Assembly: GCA_002403895.1 (NCBI GenBank)
Contig: DHIQ01000241.1
Location: forward strand, 1 to 10,404
DNA: 10,404 bases
Origin: Candidatus Neomicrothrix sp. UBA4742
GTDB taxonomy: Bacteria > Actinomycetota > Acidimicrobiia > Acidimicrobiales > Acidimicrobilacustridaceae
Direction: 5' to 3'
A program made the translations under genes and the position numbers. Numbering within the stretch: position 1 is the stretch's first letter; the number at the start of each line of letters is the position of its first letter. A model generated the notes under the pieces. The model saw nothing but the letters and a program-made list of their open reading frames with translations. It was not told where the DNA came from and searched no databases. Positions 6,223 to 10,404 of this stretch are shown in pieces.

Positions 6223-6711
6223 ATGCCTGATCACGACGTCACCGATCTCCAGGCCAAGGTGCTCACCGTCTCGGACGGGGTGGCCGCCGGTGAGCGCGAG
6301 GACCGGGGCGGAGCGGGCCTGGTCGAACACCTCACCGCCGAGGGCTACACCGTCGTCGAGCACCGCATCGTCGCCGACGGCCGCGAATCGGTGGGTGAGG
6401 CCCTGGTCGAGCTGGCCGACGGTTTCGCCGGGCTCATCGTGACCACCGGCGGGACCGGCTTCGGCCCTCGTGACCTCACCCCCGAGGGCACCCGGATCGT
6501 GCTCGACCGCGAGGCCCCCGGCCTGGCCGAGGCCATGCGCCTGATCTCGCCCCTGGGACGCCTCTCCCGTGCGGCCGCCGGTACCCGCGGAACCGCCCTG
6601 ATCCTCAATACGCCAGGCTCGCCCAAAGGAGCCGTGGAGACCCTGGACGCGGTGCTCGATGTCGTCCCCCACGTGCTGCGCCTCCTCGCCGGCGAGTCCA
6701 CCTCACACTGA
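6223..6711 (+). CDS. mogA: Molybdopterin adenylyltransferase (MogA/MoaB family)
   Basis: Members of this family bind molybdopterin and activate it with ATP to adenylyl-molybdopterin before molybdate insertion. The 162-residue single-domain protein has the expected features: LQAKVLTVSDG (9-19), the glycine-rich molybdopterin-binding loop TTGGTGFGPRDLTPEGT (74-90) with the conserved Asp-84 and Glu-88 region, and the LNTPGSPKG loop (128-136), where many homologues have LPGSP. The family cannot be split cleanly into MogA (adenylyltransferase) and MoaB (which may be inactive in some bacteria) from sequence alone; the complete GGTG and PEGT motifs favour an active enzyme. No other molybdenum-cofactor gene is nearby. 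In related actinobacteria rpe often stands between rsmB and ribD, so this gene occupies an unusual place. ATG 6223 is supported by the -10 box 6 nt upstream. Confidence 0.9.
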   Translation: MPDHDVTDLQAKVLTVSDGVAAGEREDRGGAGLVEHLTAEGYTVVEHRIVADGRESVGEALVELADGFAGLIVTTGGTGFGPRDLTPEGTRIVLDREAPGLAEAMRLISPLGRLSRAAAGTRGTALILNTPGSPKGAVETLDAVLDVVPHVLRLLAGESTSH

Positions 6712-6787
6712 GGGCTCCGCCATGCCCCCTTCCGCCTCTCCGCGTACGTTTTGGCTAGATGAGGCCGAAAAGTGCGGGAGGAACGCG

Positions 6788-6943
6788 ATGGCGACCCCGC
6801 GCTCGACTAGAACGGGTTCTAGTTTTGGGGTTTCGCCGGGGGGAGAGAAGCCCTATGCTGGTCGTTGTCGGGTGTGGCCGTGGTTGCATTCGACCGGAGA
6901 CTCCGGGCCGGAACGGGTCGGGGTGCCGAGCTGGACAGCGTAG
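6788..6943 (+). CDS. Possible small leader ORF (51 aa) upstream of the FMN riboswitch
   Basis: An ATG at 6788 is preceded at an ideal 6-nt spacing by a strong Shine-Dalgarno (GGGAGG, 6776-6781), better than that of most genes here. A TANNNT box (TACGTT, 6745-6750) lies about 38 nt upstream and could supply the transcript. The ORF encodes 51 residues beginning MATPRSTRTG, rich in Gly, Ser, Arg and Pro with four Trp; I recognise no domain, signal peptide or membrane segment. It ends 21 nt before the first base of the riboswitch aptamer and contains the 18-bp palindrome in codons 7-12. It may be a leader peptide, a remnant of a lost gene, or chance; conservation alone would decide. Confidence 0.25.
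   Translation: MATPRSTRTGSSFGVSPGGEKPYAGRCRVWPWLHSTGDSGPERVGVPSWTA
6806..6823. promoter_or_regulatory. 18-bp perfect inverted repeat, KstR-like operator candidate
   Basis: ACTAGAAC (6806-6813) and GTTCTAGT (6816-6823) are exact reverse complements separated by GG. The core TAGAACGGGTTCTA (6808-6821) fits TNNAACNNGTTNNA, the consensus known for KstR, the TetR-family repressor of sterol and lipid catabolism in mycobacteria and relatives. It is AT-rich against its surroundings and lies in non-coding DNA, as expected of an operator. It is 31 nt upstream of the TATGCT box proposed for the rib operon. Which regulator binds is unknown; no regulator gene is in the window. Confidence 0.6.
6854..6859 (+). 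promoter_or_regulatory. Candidate -10 box for the riboflavin operon
   Basis: TATGCT is the best match to TANNNT/TATAAT between mogA and the riboswitch. Transcription would start near 6866, giving a leader of about 100 nt before the aptamer. The hexamer 17 nt upstream (TTTCGC) is a poor -35. The 18-bp palindrome would lie around -43 to -60. A promoter closer to the aptamer is possible but I see no better box. Confidence 0.35.
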
Positions 6944-6964
6944 GAACAACCGAGATGAGACAGC

Positions 6965-7098
6965 CCCTCGCGGGGTTTTGGGTGCAAGTCCCGACCGGCG
7001 GTGAGAGTCCGCGAACCCTGGTGCTGCCTTCGGGGAGGGCCAGGGCCGATCCGGTGGAATTCCGGAGCCGACGGTGAAAGTCCGGATGGGAGCGAGGG
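6965..7098 (+). ncRNA. FMN riboswitch (RFN element)
   Basis: A cis-acting aptamer that binds flavin mononucleotide and shuts down riboflavin synthesis genes when FMN is plentiful. The closing helix P1 is a perfect 7-bp pair, CCCTCGC (6965-6971) with GCGAGGG (7092-7098). The conserved core is close to consensus: GACCGGCGGTGAGAGTCCGC (6993-7012), GATCCGGTGGAATTCCGG (7048-7065) and AGCCGACGGTGAAAGTCCGG (7066-7085), then ATGGGAG. A variable arm closed by TTCG (7029-7032) sits between P3 and P4. It directly precedes ribD, the first gene of the operon it is expected to control. The GC-rich 45 nt between P1 and the ribD GTG form the expression platform; no T-run terminator exists, so control is probably at translation initiation or through Rho. 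Confidence 0.97.
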
Positions 7099-7143
7099 TG
7101 CGATGCGGCCTCGCCGCGCGCGCCCACTGCATCAGGGAGCGAC
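7092..7143 (+). promoter_or_regulatory. Riboswitch expression platform with competing helices
   Basis: The P1 3' strand GCGAGG (7092-7097) is complementary to CCTCGC in the P1 5' strand (6966-6971) and also to a second CCTCGC at 7109-7114, so two helices compete for it. If P1 forms (FMN bound), 7102-7108 (GATGCGG) is free to pair with CTGCATC (7127-7133, one G-U), a 7-bp helix that ends right against the ribD Shine-Dalgarno AGGGAG (7134-7139). If 7092-7097 pairs with 7109-7114 instead, that helix is blocked. A compact GCGGC/GCCGC hairpin (7105-7117) is a further alternative. The Shine-Dalgarno bases themselves are not clearly paired in any of these. Confidence 0.5.
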
Positions 7144-8238
7144 GTGGCCAGGACCGAGACCCAGCGCATGAGCCAGGCGATAGACGCCGCATGGACGGCC
7201 CGCCGTCTGGTGTCGCCCCGGCCGTGGGTCGGCGCGGTGGTGGTGCCCGCCGGCGAGCCTGACCACGACGGCTTCATAGGGACGACGCAGGGCCGCCTTG
7301 GTCCTCATGCGGAGGTGATGGCGCTGCGCGCCGCCGGCGACCGTGCTCGTGGCGCCACCGTCTACACGACGCTCGAGCCCTGTTTCCACACCGGCCGGAC
7401 CGGACCGTGCGCCGAGGCCCTCGTCGAGGCCGGCGTGGCCCGGGTGGTGGTGGGCCTGGTCGATCCCGACCCACAGGTGGCCGGCCAGGGCATCGAGCAG
7501 TTGCGGGCGGCGGGCATCGCCGTCGACGTGGGGCCCGGCGAGGTCGAGATCGCGGCCCAGCTCGCGCCGTACCTCCATCACCGACGCACGGGCCGTCCCC
7601 TGGTGGTGCTGAAGCTGGCCGCCACCCTTGACGGTCGTACCGCCGCGCCGGACGGCACCAGCCAGTGGATCACGGGACCCGAGGCCAGGGCCGATGCTCA
7701 TCGGCTGCGGGCCGACAGCGACGCCGTGCTGGTCGGCGCCGGGACGGTGCGCCTCGATGACCCCGCCCTCACCGTGCGCCTCGCCGACGAGGAGCTACCG
7801 CCAGGCTTCGAGCAGCCCCGGCGGGTCGTGCTGGGCCGTGTCCCTGACGGCGCCGCCGTCAGCCCTGCGCTGGAGTTGAACGGCCCCCTCGACGAGGTGC
7901 TCGATGAGCTCGGGGACAAAGGCGTGCTTCAGGTGCTGGTGGAGGGCGGGGCCCGCGTGGCCCACGCCTTTCATACCGCGGGCCTGGTCGACCGCTACGT
8001 CATCTACCTGGCGCCGGCGCTGTTCGGCGGCGACGACGCCCGCGGCCTCTTCGCCGGGCCGGGCGCCTCCACCATCACCGACTTGTGGCGGGGAACCATC
8101 ACCGCCGTGACGGCTCTCGGCCGAGACGTGCGCCTCGATCTCGCTGCCGAGCGCCCGACCGGGGCCCCGACCACGCCTGCCAGCACATCCACAACCTCGG
8201 GGGCCCTCCTCCCTGAGTCCGCCACGTCAGGAGCCTGA
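7144..8238 (+). CDS. ribD: Bifunctional pyrimidine deaminase/reductase (RibD)
   Basis: Carries out two successive steps of riboflavin synthesis: deamination of the diaminopyrimidine formed from GTP, then NADPH-dependent reduction of its ribosyl side chain. The 364-residue product has an N-terminal zinc deaminase domain (about 9-140) with PHAE (54-57; H55 zinc ligand, E57 proton shuttle) and EPCFHTGRTGPC (78-89; C80 and C89 zinc ligands). The reductase domain (about 150-335) has LKLAATLDGRTA (156-167), SQWITGPEAR (173-182), DAVLVGAGTVRLDDPALTVR (193-212) and VLVEGGARVA (264-273). Between 229 and 256 the reductase is noticeably shorter than in E. coli or Bacillus proteins, and the last 30 residues are a Thr/Ser/Ala/Pro-rich tail. 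GTG 7144 is preferred because AGGGAG lies 4 nt upstream; ATG 7168 is the alternative. Expected to be repressed by FMN through the riboswitch. Confidence 0.96.
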   Translation: MARTETQRMSQAIDAAWTARRLVSPRPWVGAVVVPAGEPDHDGFIGTTQGRLGPHAEVMALRAAGDRARGATVYTTLEPCFHTGRTGPCAEALVEAGVARVVVGLVDPDPQVAGQGIEQLRAAGIAVDVGPGEVEIAAQLAPYLHHRRTGRPLVVLKLAATLDGRTAAPDGTSQWITGPEARADAHRLRADSDAVLVGAGTVRLDDPALTVRLADEELPPGFEQPRRVVLGRVPDGAAVSPALELNGPLDEVLDELGDKGVLQVLVEGGARVAHAFHTAGLVDRYVIYLAPALFGGDDARGLFAGPGASTITDLWRGTITAVTALGRDVRLDLAAERPTGAPTTPASTSTTSGALLPESATSGA

Positions 8239-8240
8239 CC

Positions 8241-8858
8241 ATGTTCACCGGCATCGTCGAGGAGCTGGGTACCGTCGCATCGCGCGATGGCGGCCGCCTC
8301 CGCATCAACGCCAGCATGGTGGTCGCCGACATCGCCATGGGTGAGTCCATCGCCGTAAACGGTTGTTGCCTCACCGTGGTCGGCTGGGGCGAGACCGACC
8401 GGCAGTCCTGGTGGGAGGCTGACGTGGTCGACGAGACCTTTGCCCGCACCAGCCTGGGGGCCCTCGCCCCCGGTTCGCCCGTCAATCTCGAACGGCCGGT
8501 CCGGCTCCAGGACCGGCTCGGCGGCCACCTCGTGCAGGGCCACGTCGACGGTGTGGGCACCATCGTCACCCCGGCCCCCGATCTGCAGATCCAGGCCCCC
8601 CGAGAGTTGCTGCGCTACCTCGTGGAGAAGGGCTCGATCACCATCGACGGCATCAGCCTTACCGTCGTCCAACCCCTCGACGATGGCTTCACCGTTGCCG
8701 TGATCCCGCACACGGCGGAGGTCACCACGCTCGGCTCCAAGGGCCCGGGCGACCCGGTGAACCTCGAAGTCGATGTGATCGCCAAGTACACCGAGCGCCT
8801 GGTCGCCGCTCAGATGGAAGTGCTGACCGAACTCACCGAGAACGCGAGGACGTCATGA
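8241..8858 (+). CDS. ribE: Riboflavin synthase, alpha subunit
   Basis: Catalyses the final dismutation of two 6,7-dimethyl-8-ribityllumazine molecules to riboflavin and the pyrimidine that RibH reuses. The 205-residue protein shows the internal duplication of the family. The first lumazine-binding repeat starts with the signature MFTGIVEELG (1-10) and includes SIAVNGCCLTV (36-46), DETFARTSLG (64-73) and the NLERPVRLQDRLGGHLVQGH stretch (82-101). The second includes KGSITIDGISLTV (130-142), IPHTAEVTTLG (155-165) and VNLEVDVIAKYTERL (173-187). Both copies carry the residues used at the trimer interface active sites. The ATG is 2 nt after the ribD stop, with AGGAG 7 nt upstream inside the ribD end; its own stop overlaps the ribBA start as ATGA, a sign of translational coupling. 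This is the gene called ribC in Mycobacterium and ribB or ribE in older Bacillus naming. Confidence 0.97.
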   Translation: MFTGIVEELGTVASRDGGRLRINASMVVADIAMGESIAVNGCCLTVVGWGETDRQSWWEADVVDETFARTSLGALAPGSPVNLERPVRLQDRLGGHLVQGHVDGVGTIVTPAPDLQIQAPRELLRYLVEKGSITIDGISLTVVQPLDDGFTVAVIPHTAEVTTLGSKGPGDPVNLEVDVIAKYTERLVAAQMEVLTELTENARTS

Positions 8859-10093
8859 CCCCCAAACACAGCCTGCCTCCCGGTTTCGCCACCATCCCCG
8901 AGGCAGTCGCCGCCGTTGGTCGAGGCGAGATCGTCGTCGTGGTGGACGACGCGGACCGCGAGAACGAGGGCGATCTCATCATGGCGGCCGAGGCGGTCAC
9001 GGCGGAGAAGATCGCCTTCTTCGTCCGCCACACCTCAGGCGTGATCTGTGCCCCGCTGACGGGGGAGCGGCTCGACGAGTTGGACATCCCGTTGATGGTC
9101 CACGACAACACCGAAGCCCAGCGCACGGCCTTCACCTACACGGTGGACTACCGCCATGGCACCTCTACCGGCATCTCGGCGTCGGATCGTTCGGCCACCA
9201 TCCAGTCGCTCATCGACCCGGCCACCCGCCCCGGGGACCTGGCCCGACCCGGACATATCTTCCCGCTGCGCTACTCGGACGGCGGCGTGCTCAAGCGGGC
9301 CGGCCACACCGAGGCGGCCGTGGACCTGGCCCGGATGGCGGGGTTGTATCCGGCCGGCGTGCTGTGCGAGATCGTCAACGACGACGGCACCATGGCCCGC
9401 GTCCCCGACCTGCTCGAGTTCTGCAAGGAACACGGGCTCCTGATCATCTCCATCGCTGAGCTGATCCGCCACCGTCGCCAGACCGAGAAGCTGGTCAAGC
9501 GGGTGGCCGAGGCCCGCATCCCCACCGATTGGGGTGACTTCACCTGCTACGTCTATGAGTCCGTGCTCGATGGCGAGCAGCACGTGGCCATGGTCAAGGG
9601 CGCCGTGCAGGGCGAGGACGACGTATTGGTTCGGGTGCACAGCGAGTGCCTCACCGGGGATGTGTTCGGCTCGCTGCGTTGCGATTGCGGTATCCAGCTC
9701 GACCTGGCCATGCGCGCCATCGCCGAGGAGGGGCTGGGGGCACTCGTGTACCTGCGGGGTCACGAGGGCCGAGGGATCGGCATCGGCCACAAGATCCGGG
9801 CCTACAGCCTGCAGGACCTGGGCCGCGACACCGTCGACGCCAACCTCGACCTGGGCCTGCCGGTGGACAGCCGGGAGTACGGCATCGGGGCCCAGATCCT
9901 GGTCGACTTGGGCATCACCACCATGCGCCTGCTCACCAACAACCCGTCCAAATACGGCGGCCTCGACGGCTTCGGCCTGGAGGTCACCGGCCGCGTGCCG
10001 GTGGAGACCGTGCCCAATCCCGAGAACCTGGAGTACCTGCGCACCAAGCGGGAGCGTATGGGTCATCTCCTCGAGGGTCTGGACGACCTCTGA
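8855..10093 (+). CDS. ribBA: Bifunctional DHBP synthase / GTP cyclohydrolase II (RibBA)
   Basis: Supplies both precursors of riboflavin. The N-terminal RibB domain (about 10-207) converts ribulose 5-phosphate to 3,4-dihydroxy-2-butanone 4-phosphate and formate; the C-terminal RibA domain (about 208-405) opens GTP with release of formate and pyrophosphate. RibB motifs: the acidic metal-binding loop DDADRENEGD (31-40), RHGTSTGISASDR (100-112), PGHIFPLRY (132-140) and AGHTEAAVDL (149-158). RibA motifs: the zinc site ECLTGDVFGSLRCDCG (264-279; C265, C276, C278), YLRGHEGRGIGIGHKIRAY (299-317) with the catalytic EGRG, and LLTNNPSKYGGL (359-370). All key residues are present in both halves, so both activities are predicted. 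The 412-residue length is normal for a fused enzyme. The ATG overlaps the ribE stop by 4 nt, with GAGGA 4 nt upstream. A 51-nt gap then separates it from ribH. Confidence 0.98.
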   Translation: MTPKHSLPPGFATIPEAVAAVGRGEIVVVVDDADRENEGDLIMAAEAVTAEKIAFFVRHTSGVICAPLTGERLDELDIPLMVHDNTEAQRTAFTYTVDYRHGTSTGISASDRSATIQSLIDPATRPGDLARPGHIFPLRYSDGGVLKRAGHTEAAVDLARMAGLYPAGVLCEIVNDDGTMARVPDLLEFCKEHGLLIISIAELIRHRRQTEKLVKRVAEARIPTDWGDFTCYVYESVLDGEQHVAMVKGAVQGEDDVLVRVHSECLTGDVFGSLRCDCGIQLDLAMRAIAEEGLGALVYLRGHEGRGIGIGHKIRAYSLQDLGRDTVDANLDLGLPVDSREYGIGAQILVDLGITTMRLLTNNPSKYGGLDGFGLEVTGRVPVETVPNPENLEYLRTKRERMGHLLEGLDDL

Positions 10094-10131
10094 CGGGGCC
10101 GGCTGCCCTCCTCTTCGGCCGTCCCGACACG

Positions 10132-10137
10132 TAAGGT
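10132..10137 (+). promoter_or_regulatory. Possible internal -10 box (leaderless start) before ribH
   Basis: TAAGGT fits TANNNT and is 7 nt (TTCCCCG) from the ribH ATG, the same geometry as at def, the RsmC-like gene and mogA. The AAGG inside it could instead be read as a weak Shine-Dalgarno 8 nt from the ATG. A 5-bp inverted repeat, GGCCG (10097-10101) and CGGCC (10116-10120), lies just upstream in the otherwise featureless gap. Such a promoter would let ribH escape the riboswitch. Confidence 0.35.
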
Positions 10138-10144
10138 TTCCCCG

Positions 10145-10404
10145 ATGTCTTCCAATTTCAAGGCTGCCCAGACCATCACCGGCACCGTCGACGGCGCCGG
10201 CATGCGCATCGCCGTGGTCTGCGGCCGGTTCAACGACCTCATCACCAACCGGATGCTCGACGGCGCACTCGGTGGCCTCGCCGTCCACGGGGTCAAGGAA
10301 GCGGACGTGACTGTGGCCTGGGTTCCGGGTGCCTTCGAGATCCCGGTAGCGGCCAAGCAGTGCGCCGCGTCGGGGTCGTTCGATGCCGTCATCACCCTGG
10401 GCGC
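10145..10404 (+). CDS. ribH: 6,7-dimethyl-8-ribityllumazine synthase (3' end outside window)
   Basis: Condenses the RibB product (dihydroxybutanone phosphate) with the pyrimidine from RibD to form the lumazine that riboflavin synthase converts to riboflavin; in many bacteria it assembles into a pentamer or a 60-subunit capsid. The first 86 codons are present. Recognisable family features are [20 protein letters not shown] (21-40), where the RFN segment contributes an aromatic residue to the substrate pocket, [13 protein letters not shown] (58-70), and the start of the DAVITLG strand (79-85). The ATG at 10145 fits the start of homology after a short variable N-terminus. About half of the roughly 155-160 residues expected should lie beyond the window. 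It is 51 nt from ribBA, the widest gap in the operon. Confidence 0.97.
   Translation, partial: MSSNFKAAQTITGTVDGAGMRIAVVCGRFNDLITNRMLDGALGGLAVHGVKEADVTVAWVPGAFEIPVAAKQCAASGSFDAVITLG

Noticed and set aside
5758..6672. A 304-codon minus-strand open frame opposite rsmB and mogA
   Set aside because: It spans two well-supported genes and the palindromic junction between them, and has no recognisable motifs.
6806..6823. Reading the palindrome as a LexA (SOS) box
   Set aside because: Actinobacterial LexA sites have GAAC and GTTC separated by 4 nt; here the spacer is 2 nt, which fits the KstR-type consensus instead.
6894..6906. Palindrome CCGGAG-A-CTCCGG in the rib leader
   Set aside because: The arms are short and GC-rich; it may be part of a local leader hairpin (CGACC 6891-6895 with GGTCG 6916-6920) but cannot be separated from chance.
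6759..7004. An 81-codon frame from ATG 6759, 8 nt after a TANNNT box
   Set aside because: It has no Shine-Dalgarno, runs into the conserved core of the FMN riboswitch, and its Arg-rich product resembles no protein; the ORF at 6788 has better translation signals.
7168..7170. ATG 7168 as the ribD start
   Set aside because: It has no Shine-Dalgarno, while GTG 7144 has AGGGAG 4 nt upstream and sits just after the riboswitch platform. It remains a secondary possibility.
9035..10288. A 417-codon minus-strand open frame opposite ribBA and ribH
   Set aside because: It mirrors the codon structure of ribBA, has no recognisable domain, and runs across the ribBA-ribH boundary.
1..10404. Defence islands, biosynthetic clusters, transposons, CRISPR, tRNA or rRNA genes
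   Set aside because: I looked on both strands and found no supporting repeats, transposase motifs, tRNA-like sequence or unassigned long coding regions; all large coding regions belong to known housekeeping families.

Overview
The window is a very GC-rich, gene-dense housekeeping stretch from an actinobacterium. Three things point there: an actinobacterial-type PriA whose helicase motifs are eroded, GTG starts on four genes, and the order metK-priA-(def)-fmt-rsmB-rib, which resembles the fmt/fmu/rib neighbourhood of Mycobacterium and Corynebacterium. The shortened RsmB and RibD suggest a deep branch such as Acidimicrobiia, but that placement is inference. I see no mobile element, CRISPR array, tRNA or rRNA.

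Layout. (1) 1-2219: the 3' end of metK (S-adenosylmethionine synthase), then priA (replication restart). (2) 2178-3397, minus strand: a two-gene unit of a class I SAM-dependent methyltransferase and a SpoU-family RNA 2'-O-methyltransferase, coupled by a TGATG overlap; the latter converges on and overlaps the end of priA. (3) 3422-6183: def, fmt, rsmB. The first two control N-formylation: Fmt formylates initiator Met-tRNA and Def later removes the formyl group. RsmB methylates C967 of 16S rRNA. (4) 6223-6711: mogA (molybdopterin adenylyltransferase), with no other molybdenum-cofactor gene beside it. (5) 6712-7143: a regulatory interval with a perfect 18-bp palindrome, a possible small leader ORF and a textbook FMN riboswitch. 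(6) 7144-10404: the riboflavin operon ribD-ribE-ribBA-ribH (ribH cut by the window end), a full set of dedicated enzymes from GTP and ribulose 5-phosphate to riboflavin, apart from the dephosphorylation step.

The coding content is conventional; the interest is in regulation. The 24-bp gap between the divergent methyltransferase and def genes holds two overlapping TANNNT boxes, each exactly 7 nt from its start codon, which implies two competing leaderless promoters. The same box-to-start geometry recurs at mogA and ribH. The riboswitch has a second copy of its P1 5' strand just downstream, giving a plausible strand-exchange switch. The palindrome upstream of the riboswitch fits the published KstR (TetR-family) operator consensus, an unexpected site next to a riboflavin operon. 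PriA lacks a recognisable Walker A. rpe, usual between rsmB and ribD in relatives, is replaced in position by mogA.
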